From contig NC_031769.1 of NCBI RefSeq assembly GCF_001522545.3, forward strand, positions 130,334,700 through 130,398,699: a stretch of DNA of 64,000 bases. The letters run 5' to 3'. The DNA is from Parus major (lineage: Eukaryota; Chordata; Aves; Passeriformes; Paridae). The position numbers were made by a program, and so were the translations under genes. Below are positions 1 to 17,613 of the stretch, in pieces; within the stretch, counting starts at the first letter, position 1; each line of letters starts with the position of its first letter. A model generated the notes under the pieces. It made no database searches. It was not told the DNA's origin and worked only from the letters and a program-made list of their open reading frames with translations.

Positions 1-75
1 AATGAAAAACCTTGCTGTAATACTCATGGAATGTTTCCAGCATAAATTGAGGAGTTTGTGAGTCAATACCTTTTA

Positions 76-5433
<5,358 letters not shown>

Positions 5434-5459
5434 GGGCGGCCGCCGCCCCGGCCGCGCTC

Positions 5460-5467
5460 TATATATA
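5460..5467 (-). promoter_or_regulatory. PABPC1: TATA box of PABPC1
   Basis: An eight-base TATATATA stands alone in surrounding sequence that is almost pure G and C. It is 24-44 bases upstream of the predicted pyrimidine start. The sequence itself is symmetrical, so orientation is assigned from the gene. Confidence 0.75.
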
Positions 5468-5590
5468 CCCGCCCCGCCCCCCCGCCCCCGCCGCGCCGCG
5501 CGCCACGCACGGCGCCGCGCGCATCGCGCACGCGCACCTGCGGGCGGGGGTGGGGACACGCGCGGCAGCCGGCGCGGGGCGGCGGCTCCG

Positions 5591-5600
5591 GCGCATGCGC
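5591..5600. promoter_or_regulatory. Perfect NRF1-type palindrome GCGCATGCGC
   Basis: This ten-base palindrome is the optimal core for nuclear respiratory factor 1. It lies about 125-140 bp upstream of the PABPC1 TATA box. Related one-mismatch sites (CGCCTGCGC at about 5641 and 5762, GCGTGCGC at about 5904) and several GGGGCGGGG Sp1-type boxes (5604-5622, 5803-5813, 5889-5898) surround it. Binding is inferred from motif only. Confidence 0.6.
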
Positions 5601-5718
5601 GAGGGCGGGGCGGGGCGGGGGGGCGGCCACGCGGGGAGTGCGCCTGCGCCCGCCAAGCGTCACGAGGGGCGGTGAGAGTGTGGGGACGGCTCGGCAGCAG
5701 GGCGCACGCGCGGGAGGG

Positions 5719-5734
5719 CGCGCACATGTGCGCG
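5719..5734. repeat. 16-bp perfect palindrome, alternating purine-pyrimidine
   Basis: CGCGCACATGTGCGCG is its own reverse complement and strictly alternates pyrimidine and purine, the pattern that favours left-handed Z-DNA. It lies in the upstream half of the CpG island. A second CG-alternating stretch is at about 5514-5538, just upstream of the TATA box. Confidence 0.8.
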
Positions 5735-5990
5735 GTTGGGGAGGGCGGGCGGGTGAAAGGGCGCCTGCGCGCCGAACGGACCAACGGCTGGCGTTAGCGG
5801 CGCGGGGCGGGGCGTTAGCGGCTCCCTCGCGAGCTCCGCGCGCCCCACCCGCCGTTGGCCGCTGGGAGGTCGCGCGCTCGGGGCCGGAAGGGGGCGGGGC
5901 TCGCGCGTGCGCTGTGGCGGGTGGGGCGGCGGCGGAGGAAAGTTTGGAGGTGCGGATCCCGGAGGAATATTGTCATTAGGCCGGGAATAA

Positions 5991-8978
5991 AGCGGGGTTA
6001 GCATTTCGGCTCTCCTCTGGTCGCTCCTAAAGTTAGGGGTGTTTTATCGCTGTGTTTTACGCTAAAGAAGTTCGTGCTGTCGGTAGAAGGGCGTTGGGAG
6101 TTGACTGGGCATCTTGCAGCTTTGTGGGTGGGTGAGGTGACCACCGTCATCCCGGGCAGTTTGGGGAGGTGGTGTAAGGCCACATTCCAAACTGCCTTTG
6201 GAAACCTGCTAACTCAGTGTCGTGACTTGTGCCATATACAGAATTTCTCAGGGAGGATCGTACACAGAATCACAGAACGAATTAGGTTGGAAAAGGCCTG
6301 CGAGATCTTGGGGTCCAACCCTTGAGTGAACACCACCATGTCAATTACACCGGGGCACAAAGTGCTGCCTCTAGTACTTCCTTAAACACCAAAGCAATCC
6401 TGTGGAGTTTGGAAAACCTTGTTTTATTCTTAGGTGTTGGGTTTTGTTTCGAATCTAAAAAAACCATTAATCCTTTTGTGAGAAAGCAATATATTTTCCT
6501 ATCAATTAGAATTCTATGAGGCTTTTTATTACCAGCTAATCAGTCATGTTTCAGAGTCTCACAAAATAATAGAATCAAATAAATTGTACTTCATTCCTGC
6601 TAAACAAATGTACAAGTACTTGCCCTTGGACTAAACACTAAACATTAATGAAAGTGTAATGCAGGAAGCCATATCATGGATTTGCAGAAGTCTTGGAGGT
6701 AATTGCTCTTTTATATTTAATGTTGTTTTTCTTACTGTCGTCTTACTGTTCACACAGTTTCAATATAAAGAAAAAGAAAGGTCTGCAGTTTTACATCTTG
6801 CTTAGTTTTCTTGTTTTATATTTTGGATGATATTTTATTTTTCTTTGACTAGTATTTGCCATTATGGGTTTAAGTAAAGCCGTAGGGGGGAGTACTTGTG
6901 GAATTTTGCTGTCAAGTGTGAAGATTCCACTTGCACGCAGCAGCTGCTGCAGTTTCACTGCCTTTTGTTGTAGGTGACCAAACCCACGGCAGAGCTGGCA
7001 TCTCCCCATGGCAAAATGTGACGTCTTTGTTCAGCCTCCACCCTGCCCTGGCTTTAAACTGAGGTAATGACTGGAATCTGAAGCAGCTGACAAATGAACA
7101 CATCCTGAGATGGCAGTGGTGGCTTCTGTCAGCTGAGTACAGCAGATGGCCAGCATCAGCAGTGTCTTACAGTGAGGTGTGATGTGTTGTTAAAATTTAG
7201 ATGGTGATTTTTAGAGAAAAATAAAATTTCTCTCATTTAAATAATGGTTTATAATGCCCTCCCTAGGATGTACTATGTACTGTTTCTGGTCTCTCCTTTC
7301 CTTACATGGTTCTGTTCTTCACCATGACTCCTTTCTCCAAACTGTCTTTTTTTTGTACTTGCTTCTTCTTTCACACTTTTCTGTTATTGGCACTTAGTCA
7401 TATTAATATATGTTTTTTCTTCCCTTGGCATGTTCCTACTCTTTCTAGTGAGTTACGTTGCTCTGTTTCTACCCTTGGCACTCCTGAACAATGGCAAGAT
7501 AGAGTCTAGAGCATGGTAAGATATGTCTCTTTAACCCAATTTAAGGAATCAAATTTGCAAGTTTTGCTCAGCACAGAGAGGGACTTTCTGGAGATCTTGT
7601 CTCTTAACACGGTATGATTTCAGAATTTTCTAACACTAAATGTGATTAAGGCAGTAAAAATGCACTCTCAGCCTTTTATGGATATCCAAAAGAGTTCAAA
7701 TTATTGTTTAAAAGCACTGTGGCATTCTGAATAAACTTGTCTAGTGTTTGCTTTTTCAGCAAAATAATATATTCTTGGGTCTTGTCCTCATAGATTGCAT
7801 TCCTTTGGCTTTGACCTGAAACAAGGATCTAGCTTAATAGAAGTTTTACTGTCTATTCCTTCCACTGCCCTCCTCAAAGCAGCAAATACGTTAGATAAAG
7901 GCCTTGTCACAGTAGGAGGTAGGTATAGCCCTTCTGATGATGCCCAAAACAAGTATCTCGTTCTCCTTCTGTAACAAACTGACTTTTCAAGATGCGACCT
8001 AAGTGTTTTAAGGCAACAGGAAAGGATGCTTTTATGCTTGAGGCACAGAATTTGCATTAAATTTTAGATTCTGGTGCTGCAAAATTATCTTAGAGATTTA
8101 GGATTGAACCTTGCAAGGGACCTGGATGTTTGTGTGCTTGTTTCTGCTGATTGCCCACCAGAACTGCAGTCCAGAGCCCTGAGTGCAATTTGGGGTCTGG
8201 GAGGTCTCCTGGCAGGAGAGTGAGCCCTTGTTGAGTACTACCTGATATTCTCATCTGGGTCTTTTCAAGATCCATTTTAGATTTGCCTCTCTTGAGTTCT
8301 ATGTGGTGTCTGATAAAAGTTGCTGTGGAGAGCCTGTGTCGTCAGCTGCGCTTATTGCCCAGACCTGGTGTGTGTCCTGTCCTTGCAGGTGCTGCATGTG
8401 GGTGGCTGGGCCTGGAAGTTGGCCTTCTTAGCAGAAACTACTTCTTTGAAACCCCAGGTTTGAGATTTAGCTACAATATATAGCTTGGTGTTTCCTTGTC
8501 AGTTTCAGGGAACTGCAGTCAAATAGCAATTGAATGAGGGGCAATAATTCTTTAATAATAAATCTTTTAAGTATTTTTTCAATCCAGATAAGTTACCTGG
8601 ATGTGTTGCCTCCTTTCAGCTCGATGTTCATAGAACTAACAAATGGGAAAAAAAGTAAAGTGTACACAATGTTTTTCAATGACAGCAATTGAGAAATATT
8701 TCAGTGTTCACAGATACATTATTTCTAAGCATAAGCTCTACCCAAGTTAAATAAAGATCCTTTGTAACATAAAGCTCTAAGCAGATACAAGATTTTTATT
8801 GTGTTCCAGTGGTATTATGATTTGTAGGTGCAATTGGTTTTTATTCTAGGCTATAATGGAAATAGGGAAGTTATTGAAATTAATTCAGACTTCAATACAT
8901 TTTCTCTCTTGCCTAGAAATTATGACCTTTTGATACATGATAGATTGTAGTAAACTGTTGGACAGTATGCAAACCCAT
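5991..8978. other. Intergenic DNA upstream of PABPC1
   Basis: This is largely unique AT-rich sequence after the CpG island, with one CR1 fragment near its start (6264-6391). No exon of a known protein is recognisable. Short open frames (for example 7306-7509 and 7788-8057) show no family features. Confidence 0.7.
6264..6391 (-). mobile_element. CR1 LINE 3'-end fragment, minus orientation
   Basis: The plus strand begins ACACAGAATCACAGAACGAAT and continues with GGTTGGAAAAGGCCTGCGAGA, GGGTCCAACC, GGGCACAAAGTGCTGCC and TTCCTTAAACACC. This is the reverse complement of the conserved 3' region of avian CR1 elements, so the element points to the minus strand. Only about 130 bases remain, the usual severe 5' truncation of CR1. 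It lies about 830 bp upstream of the predicted PABPC1 start. Confidence 0.85.
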
Positions 8979-8979
8979 C

Positions 8980-9200
8980 TTTATAGATAGCCACAGGAAG
9001 CATTTTTAAATAGTATCTGTAAAGTGCCAGTATTGAAGATTTTCTTTTAATTAACACAGCCTGATAGTAAAAAAGGTTTTATTGTTTCCCCAGCTTTATA
9101 GTTAGCCACAGGAAGCATTTTTAAATAGTATCTGTAAAGTGCTAATGTTGAAGATTTTTTTTTAATTAACAGAGCTGATAATTAAGGTCTTATTGTTTAG
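8980..9200. repeat. Tandem duplication, two copies, period 115 bp
   Basis: Copy 1 (8980-9093) and copy 2 (9095-9200) both begin TTTATAG-TAGCCACAGGAAG and run through CATTTTTAAATAGTATCTGT, AAGATTTT, TTAATTAACA, CTGATA and a final TTATTGTTT. They differ at scattered substitutions and a few small indels, so the duplication is not recent. The unit has no transposon hallmark that I recognise. Confidence 0.92.
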
Positions 9201-12200
9201 AATACAGACACTGTTTCTGAGTTCAAGAACTGCTCCATCATTTTCACATCTCAGCATTTTCCTTTTCTGTTCAGCTACAGGGCACTGCCATGTGCTAAAA
9301 TGGAACTGTGAAAGCTAAAACCTTGATGGTCTGTGTTAAAGAGATAAGGAAGAACACGTACCTTTTGAAGGGGAGTGCCAGTTTCTTTAAACTAAGTGCC
9401 TGACTGATAACACTGTTTGCTTTTGGTAGCCTACTTAGTCCAGATAGTCTTTTCAGTGCTAGATAATCTTTTGAGCCCAGCCAAACCCAAGTTCTGAGTA
9501 ATTCCTTTTAAAAAAAAAAAGTGGGGAAAAAAATACATGTCAAGACCTCAGAGATCTGTATTTTGAGTCTTCTTGAATGTGGGCAGAAGCAATTTTGCTT
9601 GCTTGTTTTTGGGACTGTTCTTCATTCATACAAAGAACTGTATGTCTGTTTACTGAACTTGTGAAGGAGAAATAATTTTGGCAACAGAACAGGGAAAGAA
9701 GTGTCATTCTCAAGCAGTCATGACGTGGGAAAGGTAATAGTTAATTACTTTGTAATGTGCCTGAAGCAAACAAAGCAACAGGTTTGTGCAGTGGGATTGT
9801 TTTCCCCAATGCCAAGTGCAGCTGAGGAAATAGGAATGTACTGAACCAAATTTGGTCAGGAATATTGCCTCAAATATGCTTTGTCTTCCTCTCCTCACTT
9901 CAAGAACTAGTTAATTATTGAGCCTTGGGATGTACTACTAGGATTGGAAAGATGGATGGGCAGAGGAAGAGGTACTAGAGCTGGGGCTGGGCAAGAAGCT
10001 GTTCTGTGAAGGCTCTGTCTGGAGGAGAGGAATAGTGAGATGCAGGAGCAGGGCAAGTCCATGCCCAGCTGTCACTGACTGCACTGAGGACAAACTCTGC
10101 TGCTCTGGGTCTTCTGACAGTGCTCTCTCACCCCTTCTTCCTTCCCATGAGTGAGCTTCATTCTGTTCCATACTTGTCCCTAGTACAGCACCTTCTCTCA
10201 GCCACATCCTCTGCTTCATTTCACTCTGCCTGATACAGTCTGCCCTCCTCACTAAGAAACCACCAAATCAAGGTATTGTGAAAACCAGGTTGGTGTTTCC
10301 CTCTGCCTTTTATTAGCTACAATCAGAGCTGGTTAACTCTGAGGCTTGTTCCCTTCACCAGTAGCTGCAGTATTGCTTCCTGAAGACCTGAAGTACTTTA
10401 ATCAAAAACATTTGGGTATTGTGCTGCTGTTCCTGAGCAGCACAATAGATGCTAGGTCCTCTTAAGTGCAACACAGTGACTGTTAAATGTGTACTTGAGA
10501 GACAAAATTATTGCCATATTTCTATTCAAGCACCTAGCTTGTAGACTGTTAAAGATGCAGAATTTTGGGGAGGAGGTGGGGGAGATGGTGTAGGGAAGAG
10601 ACAGGAAGAAAGCATAGTAAGTATCCTACTCCGTTCTCTCCCCAGGTGAGAACGCTATCCCAGCTGAGATGTTTCAAGCTTTTTCATATACATCCTCTAA
10701 GGTTGCCAGCTCAGTCTTCTCTAAGACAGTCTGTTCTGGGGCCTTACTCTCCTTAACTTGGAAAACATTTTTCTAATGGCTGACCCAAGTTTCTATTTTT
10801 GCAGTTCCTTCTCATTCTATCCCCAGTGGAATTGCAGAATATTTTTTCTTTTGTTGTTTTTTTTTCTTTTCTTTCTTTGTTACTTTTTTTTTTTTTTCCC
10901 CCTAACAGAGCCATGCTGCTTTTCCAGGGTGTACATTTGAAAGTGTTCTGGTCTGTGGTGCTGACTCAGAGAGTAGGTCGGACTGGAGTGACTTCTGGCA
11001 TGAGCAGATAATCTGCTTCAGATGGGCACTGCTGAATTAGCTCGTGTACAGGATAGTGATTCCTGTGCCAACATGCGCCAATCTGTGATTCCCTGTTCCA
11101 GAGGAAGCTGCTATTGCTGTGCTATGTGCACACCTTGTGCATGGTGAAGTGCCAGGCCTTTCATGTTGTGGGGATTTTGTGTAGCTATTCCCTTTACAAA
11201 AGGTTGATGGTAATACCATAAGAGTGTGTTGCTTGAGAGAATACATGAACTTTCACTGCACCAGCTGCAGGTCATTCAATTGCCAGGAGAACCAGAAGGA
11301 CCAAATAGCAAAGGATGCTTTGGTCAGTTTCAACAGGTAAAGTCCTTCAGCTGTTCACTGTGACTTGAGATTTACCCATATACAGGACAAATTTCTGTGG
11401 TCCATGGGTAATGTCTGCCCTGAAATTTTCTCATAGGTCTCAGTCCAGGCTCTTTGACCATTTTATTATGGTCCTGCCACCTTTCAATCAGTAGCCTGTG
11501 ATCTCCTAACCCAGTGCTGCAATCCTGCTGGTCTGAGACACCAGCCTGCAGCTCCTCTAGTGCAGCCCTGCAGGCCCTGCCAACCTGTGATTAATTATAC
11601 CAGTTCACACGGTGAGCCAAAGAAAACTGCAGGGACCAACCATCTGAAAACCAAGTACACAGAGGAAAAGTCAAAATAAAACTGAAGTAGAATGTGATTC
11701 ACAGGCATGTGTGAAACTGAAGGAGGGCAGAGAGGCAGAGTAGGTGGCAGGGCTGGGCTGTGTGCCTCCTGCAGACTGATGCTGAGCACTGGGGTCAGTC
11801 TGGGCAGGGGCAGTGTGGCGTGGGAAGGATGCTTACTGAGGAAGGAGGGTGCAGGGCACGGAGACACATACTTGAATGAGATTTTGTTGTCCCTCTGCTG
11901 GCTTGATTGAGCTCTCACACCTCATGGTGGTCAATATGTATTGGCTTCACAATGCTGTACACCCACCCAAGGATCTTGTGGATTTGTTTGCCAAGCTCCC
12001 TTTTCCCCCTGCCAGCCCAATTTCTGTTCTGTGCTCCCATTTCCAGTGTGACTTTGCATCAGTGGCAGGAGGGTCTGGGCAAGCATGTTTTGGAGTTGGA
12101 CACACGACCTGAGATCTGAGGCAGGAACAGACGTGCAAATTGCAGAGAGAAGATGCAAACAGGATTGAAAGATTCTGTGATTGAAGGGAGCTGGTGACAT

Positions 12201-12254
12201 GGAGGATAAAGGGGCAGATGGAGAACAAAAAGAAACAGACCATAAAACCTCCAA
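9201..12254. other. Intergenic DNA with pyrimidine-rich block
   Basis: No gene is supported. The most notable item is the T/C-rich tract at 10839-10903. The remaining sequence is unique and of mixed composition, with short uninformative open frames. Confidence 0.65.
10839..10903 (+). repeat. T-rich polypyrimidine tract
   Basis: A 65-base stretch is almost entirely T with interspersed C. It includes runs of 9 and 14 T and ends CCCCCTAACAG. It is probably a low-complexity tract. Its end resembles a 3' splice site, discussed separately. Confidence 0.85.
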
Positions 12255-12345
12255 GGTCCTGTGCAGAGCCAGGGGTTGGCCTGCACTCTTGTGCATAAGT
12301 GATTCTTGTGGGTCCCTTCCAACTCGGGACATTCTAAGATTCTAC
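12255..12345 (+). mobile_element. CR1 LINE 3'-end fragment, plus orientation
   Basis: The sequence matches the CR1 3' UTR pattern: GGTCCTGTGCAGAGCCAGG, GGTTGG, GTGGGTCCCTTCCAACTCG and the terminal repeat-like ATTCTAAGATTCTA. About 90 bases are recognisable. The 5' side fades into unique sequence. Confidence 0.82.
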
Positions 12346-15300
12346 ATAGGAAGTGCCATGAAACTCTGCTCATGTAAGTTAAACAAACAAATGTTTGGAC
12401 AAATGTGTTCCATTGTGAGGAATTTATTTCAGTAAATGCCTTTAATCCAATTTTAGGACATTGCAGTTCAATTTATTGTGTTGCTAAACTGTGGGCCTTA
12501 CTTGTGAAAGGAGCCAGACCGCTTGCCCATAGCATAACATGGGTTCTGTGGCTAAAGCTGATGCTGTTCCCCCCTCCACTTCTGACACCACAGCAAAGTT
12601 CTTGTCTCAGCTCAAGGGGATGTGACTAGCCATCAGCCACTGCCCTGCAATACAGCTTTTACCTGTATGAGGTGGGGAGAAGTGTGCTGCCGTTGTTACA
12701 TACTGTGATAACTGTTCTGTTGAGGTATGTTTTGTGGTCTCTGGCTTCTAAAGTACTTGGGGTTACATTTGGGACCCATTGTGGCCAAACTTGGTGTTTT
12801 TGCAGACTGAGAGTATGGCCCTGCCTGGCCATCCTTTAGAGGGCACTGACTGACTGTGGTTCCATCATCTGCTGAATGTACCCAGGGACTTGTTGCCACT
12901 GAGAGAAGAACCATTCCCCTTTCCTGCTCTCTTCTTCGCTTGTACCCAGAGCTTTTATCCATTCTCCAGCCCATGCTGTCCTGATCACTTCCCTTTTAAG
13001 GGCTGGCTGGCTGCAGGGTTGGTTTTTATTCTTTGCACTGAGCTAATTTGGGATGTTTTAGTGATTTAGATCTGCTCCCAGAGACAGAGACACAAGATGG
13101 TAGCAGGGTGTGTGGCCCAGAGACAAAGGGAAACTATTGCAGTGCTGATAAAATACTAAATGACCTTATGGCCTCCTGTGGAATTATGTCATTTGCAGCA
13201 CAATTCTGGAGAAATATTTAATTTTGGTCACCCTGTTTTGCCTAAAAAAGGGGGAGAGCAGAAGGGAAGGGGACATCTAAGGGATGAGTAATGGTGAAAG
13301 GACTGAAGAGAGAAATGTGTCATGAGGGGCTTCAGATCCTGGGGCTGGGGATTGAAAGAGGATTTCAATGACTGTCCAGAATAAGGGAGATTTCACTAAG
13401 AACTGTAAGAGGTGTCTAGGGCAGGATTAAATGTCCAACATGTTTGGCTCATGTCCCTTTTGTCCTCACAGAAGGGCGGGGCCCAACTGGTGTGGAAAAT
13501 AGATGTGTCTCTGGCTAAGCACCTGGCTCTCTCTGAAGACCCGAATACTTCTCCCACTGCTGTCACATTGTTGGTGTTAGATAAAACACATTCATATTTT
13601 TTTTGTTGTGTAAGGTCATCAATTTATACTCCTAGAACTGCCTCCATCCCTCTTGCCAGTTTTGCACCTTTCCACTTGGGCTTTGTATAAGTCTGCCAAG
13701 AAAGAAAGTCAGTGGGCAGAGGAAGAGGAGCACTGGGCTGGAAGTGGAGCAGGAACTCTCCTGCCAACCAAGATAACCACAAAGCCAAAGGACCCATCTG
13801 GGGGTGGTCCTTGGCCCCTCAGCAGCTGGTGCTATTTTCATCCTAGCTAAGAGTGACTCTGCTTCCCCTGGTGCAAGGCAGTCAAACCTGTCCAGTTACC
13901 TGCAGCCCCAAGGGGAAGGTAATAAAATGCCAGGTAAAGCAAAAATTAGCAAAATATATAACAATATACAAATTTCCCACCCTTCCTAGGCAAGATGACA
14001 ATTCACTGTCTTTGAGAAGCTGAAGCAATTGGACTGTTATTTTGAAGCATGTGTTGAACTGGAACTGCTTGAGTCTCAGCCATCCCTGCAGAGGAGCAGA
14101 GCAAAAGCACTGGCCGCTGTAGCCTGCAGTACATGCTGCCTGCTTGTGGGTGGCTTAGAGGCATCTGAACATTTTGGTACTTTTCTGTTTCTAGAAATGT
14201 TCATCCTGCTCTAAGCATCCTTACCTCGATGTCCATCCATACGTTGCATGCAGCTGCCTAGCTTATGGGTGTTGTAGTGAGAAATCCCAAACCCTTAGTT
14301 ATGATGTTGTGTTGTTCCCATGCAAACTCACTGGAGAGCCTCATGATGAATGCCTGGTGAGAGCTTCCTCTCTGAGGCTGATGTGTTTGGTAGATGCAGT
14401 AAAAGAGGCAGACCCTGGTGACTGGGCCCAGAGAAGTGAGCTACCAGTGGTTCATTGCAGCATTAGCCTTGCTCCACCTTGGCCAGGACTGGGTGCCAGG
14501 GGTGTTTTATGGTGCAGCATGAGCTCTGCTCCGCAGTTGTGAGGAAGGGTCCGTAGTGATGCAGTGTCCCCAGCCAAATGCAAAGGAGAACCACTGTATT
14601 GCAAAAATAGGCCTTTTAAAGCAGTTAGGCCTTTATCAGTTACATAGTTTTAAATCATAACAAATATAATTCAACCTACCACTATACACTACCATGTGAA
14701 CACGTGATAGTTATGTAGCTTATTTTTCTACCTCTAATTCAGGTGAGTCCCTTTCCCACAGTCCTTTTCTACTTAGCTGAAGTAATAGGCTTGAGCCATG
14801 ATTTTACAATGCCTTCCTTTTGTAAGGTTTTACGTATATGCAACACATCATCTTATAGCTGATGACTGAGAGGAGAAGGGAAGGGTAAAGCATGTCACCA
14901 GGGCTGTGTATAATCCATCCAAAAGGGGACTGGAAGAAATGGAGCATGGAGGGAATTACATCTAGCCCAGCACTGTAGACTTCACGCAAAACAGCTTCAG
15001 AAACATCTCTGATACTCTCTTTGATTGGCCTGCATAGTCTGGGGAGCATCCTGAGTTGCTCTGGGGCAAACCCTTCCATCCTCGTTCCTACAACACTTAG
15101 ATGCTGCCTTCCCCCCAGATCTGCACTTGCTCTGTTGGTACAAGTGACAGGACCCTCTGAATAAGCAAAGGATGTTAGCTGTCATCCACTGAGGATGTGG
15201 CAAAGGCCTGTGGACAAGCAATACTCTAAACATACCTGCTTAAGATGAAAGATGAACATTACAAGGCTGGTGATTCTTAACTACAGTAGAATGAGCACAG

Positions 15301-16919
15301 TGAAACCCAAAACAAAAGGGAAAATTAAATAGAAAACCTACTAAAAATGTCATTGCAAAAATGACCTAAATAAATATATAAATGTAGAAAAAAAGAATGG
15401 CCTTTTCATATACTGCAAGCTGCCAGTTTTTGAAAGCATCAGGAAACAAGCTGTGGAGCACTGGAATGGATAAAACCAGGTTCCCAAAATGCAGCTCTAC
15501 TGAGCTGCCTGGCCCATGAAATCTCATTGCCAGTGATGCTGCTGTTGGGCCAGAGGCAGGCAGGGGCATGGCCAACCCACGTGCTGAGGGGTGGCTGGGG
15601 CATCTGCTGAGTGGCCACCAGACCACGTTCCTACCAGGTGAGCTCAGCCTTCCTTCCATGGGCAGGGCTGCTGCCAGCTACCAATTTTCAGTAAATTTAT
15701 CAGAACTCCGCTGTCTTTGAGGCATCTTGGTCAAATTTGGTCAAGGTTACCTAGTAATACTGGGGGAAAAAACAGGCAATCAGGCCTTGGGATTATACAA
15801 GTCTCTTGCCTTTATGAAATGCAGACTGAAAATAAATTCAGAGCTCAGAAAAGTAGCAAATGCCTCTGGCTGTTGCAGGGTGCCAGAGAATGACATAAGC
15901 AATGTGCTTTGTGGCACAGAGGTGCACAGTACTTTTGCCAAACATGACACTGACCTGAGCATGCAGCACCAGAGGGGATGTCCAGCCAGCATAGGGATGG
16001 GCATCACAGTGCAGATCTTCACCTAGTGGGAATCTGCTGCTGCTGTTTTCTGCTGCTCTCAGCCTAGACTGTGCCTATTGCGTGCGAGGTGTGAAGGCCT
16101 TCAACAGGTCAGATGCCCCTACTAAGACAAGGGATGTTCAGGTACTTCAGTGACCTTGAGTGTGAAAGTCTTTATGAATGTGCACTTGGATTTGGAGGGG
16201 CAAAAAAAGGTCTTTGATCATCACAAGGATCTGACTTACTCATGGATGTAGACTGGTTTCTTCTAATTGGCTAGGGGGGTTTTCCAAGTATTTTTCTCTG
16301 TAAGAACAAGTCTGTTTCACCCAGCTGCACTATTCAGCTCTGCTGCTGATGTTTTTGTTTTCTCTGCCTGTGGTATTCTGCATGGGCATGAATAAGCAGG
16401 TATCACTGCTGCACATTGGCAGTCTCTCAAGGGATCTGCAGCAAACAGTGAGCACAGTGATCCAAAATCACCTTCCATATCATGTTGGCAAAGAACAAAG
16501 CCCAAGGGAACTGATGCCAGCTAGCATAGCTTGGCAGGGAGAGATGGGGGAGTTCTAACTCCTCCATGTCTTTTCTGACATCACTGCCCCATGGGGTTCA
16601 TGCTGGGTGTTCAGCAGTCCCTGTGCTCCTCAGGGTTGCAGCCAGCTTTGCATGGCAGCGACACAGCTTCGATGGAGTGAAAAGGAGGTTAACAACAGTC
16701 TCTGCTTCCTGTAACAGTGCTGCTGCAGCCAGCTTACTGGTCTTCAAAAATAAGTTGTCACTTGTTCAGCTGTTTTACATAAAAGCAATTCCCTCTCTAT
16801 CTTCATAAGAGCTGGCTGGACAGCTCAGACTTAACAGCTTCAATTTCTTCCCCAGGGCACAACCAAGACGTTGCTGTTTTTTTATCCAAAAATTTCCCAA
16901 ATCAAGGAGGAAGTCTTTG
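12346..16919. other. Intergenic DNA, no gene seen
   Basis: Mixed-composition unique sequence. A stretch near 13200-13380 vaguely resembles a very old CR1 but is too diverged to call. Open frames such as 14804-15079, 15366-15659 and 15727-16026 lack recognisable protein features or splice context. Confidence 0.65.
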
Positions 16920-17613
16920 CATTGGGGGTCCTGGTGGACAACAAGCTGCCCGTGAGCCAGCAGTGCCCTTGTGGCCAAGAAAACCAAAGTTATCCTGGAG
17001 TGCATTAGGATAAGGGTGCCAGGAAGTTGAGGGAGGTGATCCTGCTGTACCTCTGCTCAGCCTTGGTGAAGCCTCACCTGAAGTTCTGTGTTCAGTTCTT
17101 AGATTTCCAGTTCAAGAAGGACAAGGAAATACTGGAGAGGGTCCAGCAGAGGGCAATGAAGATGATTCACAGGGTCATGAGGTTGGTTAGCATTGGAAGT
17201 GGCCTCTGGAGATCATCTAGTTCAATTGAATAGGGGTTTGGAGCACCTCAGTTTTGAGGAGGGGCTGAAGGAGCTGGGCCTCTTTAGGCTGGAGAAGGAG
17301 AGTATCAAAAGGATGCAGCCAGGCTCTTCCTGGTGGTGCTGAACGATAGGACAAGAGGTAGCAAGAAGAAACTGGTACACAGTAAGTTCTGACTGAACAT
17401 GAGGAAGAACAGCCTTACTGTGAGGGTGACAAAGCACTGGAACAGGCTGACTAGAGGGGCTGTGGAATCTCCTTCTGGAATGACTCAAAAGCTACCTGGA
17501 CACAATCCTGAGTAATGAGCACTTGAGACCCAGCTCATGCAGGGAGGTGGAAGCAGATGATTTCCAGTGGTCCCTTCCAACCTTACCCATTCTGTGAAGT
17601 GATTCTGTGAAGA
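16920..17613 (+). mobile_element. CR1 LINE fragment, 3' end of reverse-transcriptase ORF plus 3' UTR
   Basis: This is the longest transposon remnant in the window. It starts within the end of CR1 ORF2: GGTCCTGGTGGACAACAAGC encodes the familiar VLVDNK, followed by GTGGCCAAGAA, AGGTGATCCTGCTGTACCTC and GTCCAGCAGAGGGCA. It continues through GAGGCTGGAGAAGG-type sequence, AGGAAGAACAGCC and GCTGTGGAATCTCC to the 3' terminus ATTCTGTGAAGTGATTCTGTGAA. The frame is broken by stops and indels, so it is dead. An antisense CR1-like segment seems to interrupt it at about 17173-17235. Confidence 0.93.
17173..17235 (-). mobile_element. Probable antisense CR1 3' segment nested in the plus-strand CR1
   Basis: Within the sense CR1, the run GGTTGG, ATTGGAAGTGGCCTCTGGAG, ATCATCTAGTTCAA reads as the reverse complement of a CR1 3' UTR. 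It separates two parts of the sense element (AAGATGATTCACAGG before, GTTTGGAGCACCTC after) that are adjacent in ordinary CR1 copies. Boundaries are approximate. Confidence 0.6.

Noticed and set aside
13200..13380. Possible ancient plus-strand CR1
   Set aside because: Some phrases (GGTCACCCTGTTTTGC, GGTGAAAGGACTG) recall old CR1 copies, but continuous similarity cannot be established by eye.
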